This document shows positions 49,843 through 61,739 of a stretch of DNA of 64,000 nucleotides, piece by piece; the stretch's first letter is position 1, and each line of letters begins with the position of its first letter. The stretch lies in assembly GCF_001659605.2 (NCBI RefSeq), contig NC_035168.2:11821759-11885758 (forward strand). Reading direction: 5' to 3'. A model generated the notes under the pieces. It made no database searches. It saw only the letters and a program-made list of their open reading frames with translations, and was not told where the DNA came from. A program made the position numbers and the translations under genes. This DNA comes from Manihot esculenta (Eukaryota; Streptophyta; Magnoliopsida; Malpighiales; Euphorbiaceae).

Positions 49843-50908
49843 GGAAAAATTACCTTTTAGTCCTTGAGGTATAGCGTAATTAACGGATTCGTCCCTCTAT
49901 TTTTAGAACTCAACACTGTCGTCCCTGAGGTTTAATTCCGTCAAAATTCAAGGTCCCTCCGTCAAAAATTTCTGTTAAGTCAATGATTTTCACCTGGTCA
50001 AAGGAAAGAGAATAAATATAATCCCAAAAATACCCTTATCGATAATAAAATGAAAAAAATATTATTTAGTCCCTATAGTATGGAAAAACTAGCTACTTAG
50101 TCCCTCAATTTTGAAAAATATATTAAAATGTCCCTAGCATTTTAAAAAGTCTACTAGTTAGTTCCTCTATTAATTTTATCACTAAATATTTTACTGTTTA
50201 GTCCCTATAGTTTAGAAAAAAAAATTAATTAGTCCCTCAAATTATTAAAAAATTTATTAATTAGTCACTCTATATCATGGGAATTTTAGATTTTTTTTAT
50301 AATACTTAACAACTAAAATTAATGGAAAGACTAACTAGTAAATTTTTTAAAATATCAGAGATATTTTAACGAATTTTTAAAATGGAGAGTAGTGATCGAC
50401 GACGAACAGCATCACAAAAAATATTTATATTGAGTTTTAACTTTTTATTTTTAATAATTTTAATTTTATATATTTTGATTTTAATTATTTTTGCTGAATT
50501 TGAATCTTAAATTTATTAAAATTTTTATTTGTTTATGGAGATTGAGTTTGAGATTTTCTTCCTTGAATTTTGACGAAAATAAATTTAGAGACTAAAATGT
50601 TGAATTCAAAAAAATTGAGGGAAAAAATATGTTAATTATATAATATCTTAGGGACAAAAATGTATTTTTTCCTTCAATTCTTTGAGAGAGGGACCTATAA
50701 ATTTGTAGGAATTAAATTTCAGGGACTAAAGTATTGGGTTCTAGATAGGGTAATTCGGTCATTTTTTCTATCACTAACGGCATTTTTTATGGAAGGACCT
50801 CTAATTTTGACGGAATTAAACTTCAAGGACGAAAGCGTTAGGTTCTAAAAGTAGAGGGACAAAAATGTTAATTACGCTATACCTTAGGGACTAAAAAGTA
50901 ATTTTCCC
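49843..50908. mobile_element. Non-autonomous MULE, copy A2, 9-bp TSD
   Basis: 1066 bp with ends GGAAAAATTACCTTTTAGTC and AAAAAGTAATTTTCCC, flanked by TTTTATTTT (49834-49842 and 50909-50917). It sits between the movement and coat protein parts of ORF1. Copy B at 59166 occupies the same viral site with the same target duplication. Internally TAGTCCCT or its mirror recurs every 40-70 bp. Confidence 0.92.
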
Positions 50909-52415
50909 TTTTATTTTTCTTATTTTACTAACATATTCAAAATATTCTTTTTTTAATTTTTCAAAATTATTTTCTTTAACAATTTTATTTAATTTACTTA
51001 AATTTTTTGTCTTAGTTATTTCTTTTAAAAATTTCTTTTCAATCTTCTCTTTACTAAGAACATTTAATTCCCTATTTATATTATTTATGTTTTCTGTTAT
51101 AGCAGAAGCTGATGGTGATTCTGGTGATGAGGGTGCTATTTCAGCCTGTTGATTTAAATAATTTTCTACAGGGTTATATACTGCCTGGGGTACTGAAGAA
51201 CTATAATCAACTCCTTTCATTTTATGATTTCTATCTGGGATATCTGATGTTGAAAATCTGGGTTTTACTATAGTCTGAATTACTGGTTTAGGCTCATCTC
51301 CTTTATATGTTGCATATATTACTGATGGTAGGTTTGAAACTCTTCCTATATCTTCTGTTATTTCAGAGGACGAAGATCCTGTATACCTACTGCTCATATT
51401 TCTATTAAATTTTAGTGATACTTTGCCATCTTCAAACTGCTCTATCCTACTTAAACTTGTATTTGGTTTTACCTTTTCTTGTTCTGTTGGAGGTACTATA
51501 CCCTCTAATATCCATTCTTCTGGCAAAGTTATATCTTTCCACTGAATTGTTTTAGGAATTACTGTATTTGTTTTAGTTAAATCTGTTTGTAAGAATCTTG
51601 TTTCTCCCCTTTTTGGTTGTAATTTATACTTTGTTCCAAATGCTGAATTCATCGCTTTATAATGAATTTTATATATTAATGCTATCGGAATAGATCCTTG
51701 TTTCATCTTATAATTATGGGTTTTTATTTCTAAAACTATACTATCTAAAATATTTAAGTCATTTAAAGAGATTGTCATATCAGGGTAGACTTCAACAGAT
51801 ATTGGTCCTTCACTTAGACCGGTTTCTATAGATCCTAATAAAGAATCCTGGAAATTTAAAAATCTCGCATCTCTTACTACTGCTAAAATACTAGTGTTTA
51901 ATCCTTCTCTAGTTAAAGGTTTTATTCCTACCTGTATTAATCCTATATGAATATACTTATATTTCTTACTTCTATGATGACTTAATATTTTTTATGATAA
52001 CAGTGTTATTTTTTCAAAAGGTTTACTTAACTGAAAATCCCTTTCTTCTGTTTTTATTACATAATCTGTTTTTTTTTTTTTTTTTTTTGAAATGGGGATT
52101 GGGGTTGTAGAACCTAAGACCTCTTAGATTTACTCAGATGCACTTACCACCAGGTAAGCCTGTGAGTGCTACATAATCTGTTTTAAAAACATTAAATTTT
52201 GAAATTTTATAAATATGTTCTTAATCTACTTTAGGAATTTCCCATTCATCTATTGCTTTTACAAAATCTTCCAATATTAATTTATTTTTATTTATTACTC
52301 TTTTAATTTTTGAAAACTCTGAATCATCTGATTTTACTGTACTTGCCGATTTATATAAAAAAGGATCCATTTTCAAAAATCTTGAACTATGTTGCGGCCA
52401 CTGCCTGTTATACAC
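50909..52415 (-). pseudogene. Movement protein region of ORF1, unit A
   Basis: The N-terminal part is readable from about 52415 (RQWPQHSSRFLKMDPFLYKS); the frame there has no ATG upstream. The 30K-type movement protein core lies near 51960-51700: YIHIGLIQVGIKPLTREGLN, a highly typical caulimovirid string, then DSLLGSIETGLSEGP and SIPIALIYKIHYKAMNS. A Ser/Pro-rich acidic linker follows to the MULE. Breaks: TAA at about 52221, a SINE at 52073, and TAA near 51994 shared with unit B. Movement proteins open plasmodesmata for cell-to-cell spread. Confidence 0.82.
52073..52170 (-). mobile_element. SINE (tRNA-derived), inserted in unit A
   Basis: On the minus strand a short sequence with B-box-like GGTTCTACAACCCC and A-box-like TGGTGGTAAGTG ends in a poly(A) tail (the T run at 52071-52087). 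The 14-bp duplication ACATAATCTGTTTT flanks it (from 52059, and at 52171-52184). Unit B has the single empty site near 61382. It is short, so probably 5'-truncated. Confidence 0.85.
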
Positions 52416-52516
52416 TCTGACGCCTAAATCTTGGCTAAAACGGGTTCAGTTGGCATACCCAAAACATATTTTTTTAAAATTTTGGATAATGGACTCTTTC
52501 TCATGCAAATAACCTA

Positions 52517-52530
52517 TGGCTCTCATACCA
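52517..52530 (-). promoter_or_regulatory. tRNA-Met primer binding site, unit A (one mismatch)
   Basis: TGGTATGAGAGCCA differs from the canonical TGGTATCAGAGCCA by one base. In caulimovirids this site primes minus-strand DNA synthesis and marks genome position 1. Confidence 0.85.
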
Positions 52531-53109
52531 ACAAACACTGAGGATCGAACAAACAGTGATTCAGATAAATATAACTTTAAAATCATATAACTTTAAAATA
52601 TAACTTTAATGGTACGTGACTTTGTAACCCAAGTTTCTTCTACGATACCAACAATTTGTAGGATCGAAGAGGTCTAGTTTTCCAGTTTATATACCAAAAA
52701 AGTATAACTTTAATGGCCTCTGAAGTCATTGGCCTTCAAGCTATAAATTATAACAGAAAATTTATAACAGTTTTCTGATGTGGAAGATCAGACTAAGCTG
52801 CAACCACAGAGCATACTTATGATGTTTTAATTTTTTTAACGGCGGTTAGGGTTCCTGCAACCTTAACTTGGAATCTCCAGAGTTAAGTCAGATTGTGGAG
52901 GGAGAAGAGAAAGGTGCCGTCAACACGGACTTATAAAGTAACAGTATAATATGAGAAATAAGAAACTTACTATATTTTAAAAATTAAGAACTGATACAAA
53001 ATCCTGGAAATGGAGAGAGAATACACAAAGGAAATGTAAAGAGAAACTACAGAGAGAGAGAGAAAGAGAGGGATTACAATGGTCTGCCTTCACAAGGGGA
53101 GAGGCTCCC

Positions 53110-53117
53110 TTTATATA
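53110..53117 (-). promoter_or_regulatory. Pregenomic promoter TATA box, unit B
   Basis: TATATAAA in the context TTCTATATAAAGGGAGCC is a perfect TATA box of the caulimovirid full-length RNA type. A CT-repeat leader follows on the minus strand near 53065. Being intact, it could still start transcription across unit A. Confidence 0.75.
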
Positions 53118-53333
53118 GAAATTTTCTAGCCTTTACTGTTGAGCCACGGGAGATTTACTGTTGATTCACGCGGACTTTTACTGTTCATAAATAGTAACTT
53201 GTCTGTCATTGTTTTTGTCTTTTACTGCTCCTCTTTACTATTGATGAATAGTCTATCTGCCACCTCTGTTCCTTTTTACTGTAGATCAATAGTTTGTCTG
53301 CCAACCTTTTTACTATTTCTGTCCTTATTCTGA

Positions 53334-55016
53334 TTATGCTGATGAGGACGAAGATGAGGTGTCCTTCTTTTTCTTGCCTTTTTTCTTTAATTTTTCTTTC
53401 TTTTCTTTTTTCACCTTTGACTCCTTTTTCTGTTTTCTTTTACCCGTTTTACTTTTAATTTTTACTGGTGGGAGAATTCCATAACAGTCGTCTTTATTAC
53501 TATCACAGTATGAAGATGTCTGGTTTTTACTGGAGGATGACGTCTGGGATGATGCTGTCGACTCCGATTCAGAACTGGACTACTTTTTAAATTTTCTCCT
53601 GGACTGTTTCTTTGAAACTTTTTTACTAGAAGAGTTTTTGGATGATTCTTTATCAGTGGATTCCTTTGACGATTCTTTATCACAGGATTGCTTTACTTTT
53701 TCTTTTTCTTCTGGAGTAAGCTGATTGAACATTTATTGGCAAATTATTTTGAACTCTTCAGGGGTTTTAGCTGCTGCTAATAAGGCCTGAATTTGGGCTT
53801 TCTGGGCTCCAAATGATGGCTCTCCTTGTTGCAGTGTTAGTTTACCAGCATAAGACATAGCAGGGAACTGTGCTTTTTTAAGTATCCATTCCTTAACAAC
53901 CATTTCTGTGGTGGTGTTTCTGAATGATCCCCACCATTTAATTTTATGCTTCTTTACTATGGCTGGAATAGAAGTTCCCGCCATGTACTGAAAATCAAAA
54001 AACCATTGGTATACCCAAAGAATAAAAAAGTTTATATAGAAATACATTAAAGGGGGTATATAGGTTTCATTCAAGTTGGATTTATAATTGCTTTTGAAAT
54101 ACTGATATACTTGGGATACTTCAAACGAAAGAATTTCTTCAGAAATACCCTTGTACTGCCACCACTTTAAAAACCAGTTTGGAAATCTGGTGGTTTCTTT
54201 AATTTTTGACTGATCAAAATATATTAGCCATGAGTGAGTGTGGTTTAGATTTTGGATACTGAAAATATTTTTCCAGTCGTCTATATAATCAAAATAGTTA
54301 TATGAAGTAAAATGCTTTTTTAGAGTTTTAAATGTTAGACCAGTATACAAATTTAGGGTTGGCCAATCCTTGGGATGGATAACCCGTTTTATCTGTATGG
54401 AAGAGTAGGCTATTATATTTCTATCATTTTTGTCAAAATTATGTTTTATTTTTACTGACTCAGTATCTTCCAAAATACTACGATAGCATTCCTGAGATTT
54501 TGAAAAATCTTTAGGTGTAAAATATCAGTTCTCAGGATAATATTTTTTAATAACTCCCCAAGGGTTTACATCGTTATAACCATTTTCAACAACAATTTCA
54601 AAATCAGATACATTTTTTATAATCCATTTATGAAAACTTATATTATACTCCTGAGTAGATTGGATTTTTGGCAACCCCACAGCTATCAATGGATTTGAAA
54701 TGTCTTTATTGTCTACCGTTTGAGACAGACTAGCCGTACCATGAACGAGTACGATCGCTTTAGTTTTAGAGGCCGTACCTGATTCTCCTGAGGAGGAGGC
54801 TATATTTTGCAAAGCTTTAATCACCTCTGGTGACTGACTTAATTCTTCAATCCATCTTTTTAAATCTGATGGGCATGATTTTATATCTGATGGGCTTGAG
54901 TTTTTTACTTGTGGTCTTACGGTTTTATCCAGGTCCTCCGAATGTTCTGATAGGGCTTTAGGAGTAGGATTTGAGCTGAATTTTACTTCCTTTTGTTTAT
55001 TCTTCTTTCTTCCCAT
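53334..55016 (-). pseudogene. ORF2 of unit B, unknown function, three nonsense codons
   Basis: ATG 55016 to TAA 53334-53336, 561 codons in one phase. Stops occur at codon 164 (54525), codon 428 (53733) and in the Ser/Lys tail (about 53581). Compared with unit A it carries a small in-frame duplication (SPSDIKSCPSDLK, about codon 41). None of the stops match those of unit A, so ORF2 was open in both when the units separated. Confidence 0.75.
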
Positions 55017-56660
55017 TGTTCTGTAAGAATTCTCGAGTTAGAAAATCTGGAATATTATTTTTACTACCTTTAATATACTCAATATCAAAATAAAAAATAC
55101 TTAAGATTGCTTTCCATCTAGCAAAAATCTATTTAGAGGCAAGATTTTTAACATCTTTTTTCAAAACATCCTTTGCTGATTTACAATCGATTCTGACTAA
55201 AAAATTTTTATTTAACAAATCAGATTGGAATTTATTTATGTAAATTACAATAATTAGAATTTCCTTTTTAATGGTAGAATAATTTATTTGGGCTGAATTC
55301 TAGTGTCCTGATGTAAACTGGATTATCATTTCTTTATCATCTATTCTCTGTTTTAGAATTCCTCCATATCCTATATCTGAAGCATCAGTTTCTACAATTT
55401 TAAATGCATTCGGATTTGGGATATACAGGTAAGGAATTTCCTTTACTAAAGATTTTATGTCTTATAATGCTAGTATGCTCTTCAGTCCATAGGCCAACAT
55501 TTTTCTTAAGTTTGTCATGCAATGGTTTTATCATTCTATTTAAATTTGGATAAAAATCTATAATATAATTTAGGCATCCTAAAAATCTTTGTAATTGTGT
55601 TTTATTAGTTATTTCATCCGGAAACTTATCTCCAAATATCATTGTTCTTTCTATGGGTTGAATTATACCTTGTTCTATATAGTGTCCTAAGAACCTGATT
55701 TTAGTCTGAAATAGATTCATTTTAGTTTTACTTAGAGCTAATCCATTCTTTTTTATTATCATACAAAATGTGCTTAAATGTTTAAAATGTTCTTCTATAC
55801 TCTGGCTAAATATTAAGACATCATCTATATAAACTGTGCAGAATTTTGAATAAGAATTAAAAATATCATTCATTATTCTTTGAAATTCTGAAGGTGCATT
55901 CTTTAATCCAAAAGGCATTACGTTCCATTCATATTATCCAAAGGGAACTGTAAATGCCGTTTGATATCGATCTTTAGGCTCTATTTGAATCTGCCAATAT
56001 CCTGACTTCATATCAAATTTACTGAATATATTTACATTATATAACCTATTTAAAAGATCTTTTTTACTAGGTATAGGATACCTAATCTATTTTAATGCTG
56101 TATTTAATGGTTTATAATTTATAACTAACATTGGTGTTCCTCTTTTGATTTCTGCTTTTTTATTAACATAAAAGGCTGCATACGACCAAGGGCTTCTTGA
56201 TTTACTAATTAATTTTTTATCTTCTAATTCTTTAATTTATTTTTTACAATATTCTAATAATTATGGTGCCATTTGAATTGGTCTAGCCTTGGTTGAAATT
56301 GATTTTTCATTAAATCCTTCTTCATATGGCAAATCTATTATATGCTGTTTTCTTTTCCAAAATGCATTAGGATGGTCTGCACATAATTCTTTTTCCATAG
56401 AATTTTTTAATTCCTCTATCTTGGTTTTTATAAACTTACTTTCTAATTGATTTCTAATTCTAGTTAAATGTACATTATTCTTTAAATCTTTTAAATCCTC
56501 TGTTTTTAATTTTATTATTGAATTTATTTCCATTGTCCTAATGGAATGTGCTTTTATTAAATTTAGATTTTTTATTTTAGGTTTTTCTGTAAAATTCATT
56601 CTAATCTTTTTATTCTTGGTTTTAATTTTTATACAGTCCTCTTTTACTAAATAAGGTGTT
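54997..56660 (-). pseudogene. RT and RNase H part of ORF1, unit B
   Basis: MPFGLKNAPSEFQ (about 55918) and YIDDVLIFS (about 55830) mark RT. The RNase H half (DASDIGYGGIL near 55370; IDCKSAKDV near 55190) is uninterrupted by the MULE seen in unit A. Breaks: TAA at about 56270 shared with A, a private stop just before the MPFG motif, and a 2-base loss near 55457. ORF1 ends overlapping the ORF2 start. Confidence 0.85.
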
Positions 56661-56667
56661 ATTAGGT

Positions 56668-57432
56668 TTATAAAGGGGTTATTAATATTACCATATGATT
56701 TATCTGTTGGGATAATAAAAATATAATTTTTATTTTTAAATCCTGATTTACTATTAATGCTTCTGTTTTTCCTAGAATATTTAAATTAGTTTTATTTGCT
56801 GTTTTTAATTTTTCTTTAGTCTCTTGCCAAAATCTCTTAGGTACTAAACTTGATTTTATACAGTTTAAATCTGCTCCTGTGTCGAATAATGCTATTGTAT
56901 CTATTCTAAAATCTTCTGATAATTTAATTCTTAATTTTACTAAGTATTTTCTAGATGTTATTTCTTGTAATAATAAAATAAAATTATTATCTATTTCTTC
57001 ATTATCTAACTGACTAATTTTATTATGTTTATTTTTTTCCTCTTCTACTTCTTCAGATGAGGAGGATGATCCATAAATTAATTGTTCTTCTAGAAATTTT
57101 ATTCTTTTTGAATCTTTTTGAAGCTGATGCTTCAAATCTTTTACTTCAGCTTTTACCATTCTGATTTCCTTTTGCAATTCTTCTATAGTTATTGTCTCTT
57201 TAGGTTTTTTATTTTTGCTTAATATTCTGGTCAAATCATAAGTTTGCTTTTCTATTTTAGGAACATTATTTTTAACTTCTTCTGTTTCATCAAAACTTTT
57301 AATTAATTTTTTAAGAAATTTTTCTTTAGTATTATTATCTTCTATATTATTAATTAGTTCCAATAATGAGCATTGCTCTTTAGTTAGAACACTTATTGAT
57401 TTTTCTGACGAGCTAGCTCCTAACTCATCTAT
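56668..57432 (-). pseudogene. Coiled coil and aspartic protease part of ORF1, unit B
   Basis: A single open stretch 57363-56668 covers ELINNIEDNNTKEKFLKKL, the heptad region (TIEELQKEIRMVKAEVKDL), the acidic linker and the protease with DTGADLNCIK (about 56890). It is the better-preserved copy of this domain. Upstream, TAG at 57433-57435 is shared with unit A. Confidence 0.85.
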
Positions 57433-59165
57433 CTAGTTTTCACTTTCTGTTACTTCTGATCCTGAGCTTTCCGAATCTATATATAATTCCTGAATTTTAT
57501 TTACTATTTCTTCATCTAATTCTAATTCATTTAGTTTTTTATTAAACCTACAAAATTTAGATGTATGACCCTTTTGCCCACAATTAAAACATATTAAATC
57601 TTTAAATGATTTTTTATTCTGGGTCTTATTTACTGAAGTTCTCTTTCTGTACCTTTTATAGGGTTTATAATCTTTCTTTTTATAATACTCTTCCTTACTT
57701 GGTTTTGCTATGTATTTTTTCTTGTAATATTTTTCTCTTTTATAATATTTTCTTGGCTTAGATTTAGAACATTGACCATTACAACTTTTATCTTGGGTTA
57801 TTCCATAATCAAACTGTTTACAAAAAGATCCTAGTTCTTGCTTAGTCCTATGCATTTCATATTTTAAGGTTCTTTGTAACTTTAAATCCTGACAAATTTG
57901 TAATCCTTCTTTCTGAATTATACTTACCAGTTGGCCATATGTTAATCTTTTCTATGGTATTGGATTACCAAATTGTTGTTTTATATTGTTCCTGACCTTT
58001 TCTCCTAAGAAATAAGGAAGTCCTGCCAATAAATTTTTTTTTTCCAAAAATCTTGATTTGAATCTTCCCTTAACATCAATCTGGTTAGAAAAGTGGTTTT
58101 ATAATACTGAAAGTCACTTAATTTTTTACATTTTAAATTGCTTAATAGTTCCACATTTTTATCTTTTAAAAGAGATGGGTCTCCTATAAAATATAATGAA
58201 ATTGTTAGAATTAAGGTCGATACTGCATCTTGAATAGTTTCTCCTAATTCATTGTATATAGGTTCACCTTCACTATTTACTTGGATTGAGTTTAAAATTT
58301 CTAATTGTTGCATTTCTGTTAGGTGGTAATCCCACCATCCTTTTAACTGTCCTGTAAAACCTGCTATAATTATTTCAGCTATTGCTCTGTCTGAAGCAAA
58401 AGACTGGGTTTTATATGCATTGGCTGCCATAGTAATTTGTTGGAGTAAATTTAAAATATTATATTCAGACAGTCCATCTATATTCCATTCATATACTGTT
58501 GAAGCATTATATTTAAACTAAGATGTGATATTTGGCTTTTCCATTAATCTTAAATCTGGTACTCTACTTACTATTTCTCTATGTGATATAGGATTTATTT
58601 CAAATTGATTTATATCTTCTGAATCTGGCTGACTTTGCTCAGTTTCAGATTCTGACTCTTCTTCTAATGCATTTACATTTCTAGATTGAGGAGTTTCTGG
58701 AATTATATTTTTACTAGATTCTGAATTTTCTATTTTACTTAACTGGTCTTTTAGACTTTGCAAAAATTCATTTTTATTAGTTTTCAATTCTTTTTGACTC
58801 GAACTAGATATCTGATAAGGCTTAAATATATGTGGTTTTATTTCTTTTTTCTCTTCTATTTCTACCACTTTTTCTTTTAAAAATTTTTCTATCTTCTTTA
58901 ATTGAGTACCTATACATATTAAACTTGCGTTACTGAAATTATTTTATTCTATTACCTTTTTATCTGTATCATTTTCTTTAGCTATTTTATATGGTGCACA
59001 AATTATTTCATTTTCTCCATGTTTTATTTTACTAATCGTCTTAGGTGGAAAATCACTTTGAATTACTTTATCATTTACGATCCATTCTGGCCTCTTATCT
59101 CTTACTGTTATTGGATTCATGCTTTTTATCTTTCTTAATTCAAACCATTCAAAGAATTTTATTTT
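57433..59165 (-). pseudogene. Coat protein region of ORF1, unit B
   Basis: Knuckle CFNCGQKGHTSKFC lies near 57585 in an open stretch that also holds the basic KYYKREKYYKKKY block (about 57740). The coat core lies at 58430-58005. A frameshift in an A/T run near 58035 separates them. The stop at 58518 is shared with unit A. Confidence 0.85.
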
Positions 59166-60230
59166 GGAAAAATTACCTTTTAGTCCTTGAGGTATAGCGT
59201 AATTAACGGATTTGTCCCTCTATTTTTAGAACCCAACACTATCGTCCCTGAGGTTTAATTCCGTCAAAATTCAAGGTCCCTCCGTCAAAAATTTTTGTTA
59301 AGTCAATGATTTTCACCTGGTCAAAGGAAAGAGAATAAATATAATTCCAAAAATACCCTTATCAATAATAAAATGAAAAAAATACTATTTAGTCCCTATA
59401 GTATGGAAAAACTAGCTACTTAGTCCCTCAATTTTGAAAAATATATTAAAATGTCCCTAACATTTTAAAAAGTCTACTAGTTAGTTCCTCTATTAATTTT
59501 ATCACTAAATATTTTACTATTTAGTCCCTATAGTTTAGAAAAAAAATTAATTAGTCCCTCAAATTATTAAAAAATTTACTAATTAGTCACTCTATATCAT
59601 GGGAATTTTAGATTTTTTTATAATACTTAACGACTAAAATTAACGGAAAGACTAACTAGTAAATTTTTTAAAATATCAGAGATATTTTAATGAATTTTTA
59701 AAATGGCGAGTAGTGATCGACGACGAACAGCATCACAAAAAATATTTATATTGAGTTTTAACTTTTTATTTTTAATAATTTAAATTTTATATATTTTGAT
59801 TTTAATTATTTTTGCTGAATTTGAATCTTAAATTTATTAAAATTTTTATTTGTTTATGGAGATTGAGTTTGAGATTTTCTTCCTTGAATTTTGACGAAAA
59901 TAAATTTTAGGGACTAAAATGTTGAATTCAAAAAAATTGAGGGAAAAAATCTGTTAATTATATAATATCTTAGGGACAAAAATGTATTTTTTCCTTCAAT
60001 TCTTTGAGAGAGGGACCTATAAATTTGTAGGAATTAAATTTCAGGGACTAAAGTATTGGGTTCTAGAAAGGGTAATTCGGTCATTTTTCCTATCACTAAT
60101 GGCATTTTTGACGGAGGGACCTCTAATTTTGACGGAATTAAACCTGAAGGACGAAAGCGTTGGGTTCTAAAAATAGAGGGACGAATATGTTAATTATGCT
60201 ATACCTCAGGGACTAAAAAATAATTTTCCC
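59166..60230. mobile_element. Non-autonomous MULE, copy B, 9-bp TSD
   Basis: 1065 bp, same orientation, site and TTTTATTTT duplication (59157-59165 and 60231-60239) as copy A2, with scattered substitutions. The two descend from one insertion. No transposase. Confidence 0.92.
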
Positions 60231-61650
60231 TTTTATTTTTCTTATTTTACTAACATATTCAAAATATTCTTTTTTTAATTTTTCAAAATTATTTTCTTTA
60301 ACAATTTTATTTAATTTACTTAAATTTTTTGTCTTAGTTATTTCTTTTAAAAATTTCTTCTCAATCTTCTCTTTACTAAGAACATTTAATTCCCTATTTA
60401 TATTATTTATGTTTTCTGTTATAGCAGAAGCTGATGGTGATTCTGGTGATGAGGGTGCTATTTCAGCCTGTTGATTTAAATAATTTTCTACAGGGTTATA
60501 TACTACCTGGGGTACTGAAGAACTATAATAAACTCCTTTCATTTTATGATTTCTATCTGGGATATCTGATGTTGAAAATCTGGGTTTTACTATAGTCTGA
60601 ATTACTGGTTTAGGCTCATCTCCTTTATATGTTGCATATATTACTGATGGTAGGTTTGAAACTCTTTCTATGTCTTCTGTTATTTCAGAGGACGAAGATC
60701 CTGTATACCTACTGCTCATATTTCTATTAAATTTTAGTGATACTTTGCCATCTTCAAACTGCTCTATCCTACTTAAACTTGTATTTGGTTTTACCTTTTC
60801 TTGTTCTGTTGGAGGTACTATACCCTCTAATATCCATTCTTCTAGCAAATTTATATCTTTCCACTGAATTGTTTTAGGAATTACTGTATTTATTTTAGTT
60901 AAATCTGTTTATAAGAATCTTGTTTCTCCCCTTTTTGGTTGTAATTTATACTTTATTCCAAAGGCTGAATTGATCGCTTTATAATGAATTTTATATATTA
61001 ATGCTATCGGAATAGATCCTTGTTTCATCTTATAATTATGGGTTTTTATTTCTAAAACTATACTATCTAAAATATTTAAGTCATTTAAAGAGATTGTCAT
61101 ATCAGGGTAGACTTCAAAAGATATTGGTCCTTCATTTAGACTGGTTTCTATAGATCCTAATAAAGAATCCTGGAAATTTAAAAATCCCGCATCTCTTACT
61201 ACTGCTAAAATACTAGTGTTTAATCCTTCTCTAGTTAAAGGTTTTATTCCTACCTGTATTAATCCTATATGAATATACTTATATTTCTTACTTCTATGAT
61301 GACTTAATGTTTTTTATGATAACAATGTTATTTTTTCAAAAGGTTTACTTAACTGAAAATCCCTTTCTTCTGTTTTTATTACATAATCTGTTTTAAAAAA
61401 ATTAAATTTTGAAATTTTATAAATATGTTCTTTATCTACTTTAGGAATTTCCCATTCATCTATTGCTTTTACAAAAATCTTCCAATATTAATTCATTTTT
61501 ATTTATTACTCTTTTAATTTCTGAAGACTTTGAATCATCCGATTTTACTGTACTTGCCGATTTACACAAAAAAGGATCCCTTGTCAAAAATCTTGAACTA
61601 TGTTGCGGCCACTGCCTGTTATACCCTATGACGCCTAAATCTTGGCTAAA
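60231..61650 (-). pseudogene. Movement protein region of ORF1, unit B
   Basis: The same core as unit A is readable: IHIGLIQVGIKPLTREGLN near 61260, SIPIALIYKIHYKAINS near 61010. The TAA stop near 61312 is shared with A, while the stop A has at 52221 is a Lys codon here (61440). Private defects are an extra base near 61477 and stops near 60850-60910. The linker (60848-60240) is open. Confidence 0.82.
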
Positions 61651-61725
61651 ACGGGTTCAGTTGGCATACCCAAAACATATTTTTTCAAAATTTTGGATAA
61701 TGGACTCTTTCTCATGCAAATAACC

Positions 61726-61739
61726 TGGCTCTGATACCC
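61726..61739 (-). promoter_or_regulatory. tRNA-Met primer binding site, unit B
   Basis: GGGTATCAGAGCCA on the minus strand: 13 of 14 bases match the canonical site, with only the first base changed. It defines the start of unit B. Confidence 0.88.

Larger units (their letters stand above)
42172..52530 (-). other. Viral genome unit A
   Basis: 10359 bp, of which about 2.26 kb is inserted DNA: MULEs at 44886 and 49843, a SINE at 52073, and their target duplications. It starts at the primer site (52530) and ends exactly where the next primer site would begin. Confidence 0.85.
52531..61739 (-). other. Viral genome unit B
   Basis: 9209 bp from primer site to the start of the next; about 8.1 kb without its single MULE. 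It lies head to tail with unit A and is very similar to it throughout. Confidence 0.85.

Noticed and set aside
50660..50848. 62-aa ORF, repeated at 59982-60170
   Set aside because: It lies wholly inside the MULE copies, is AT-rich and has no transposase feature.
42172..61739. Functional virus encoded by the tandem units
   Set aside because: Every coding part of ORF1 carries stops, frameshifts or transposon insertions in both units, and many stops are shared, so recombination between the two units could not remove them.
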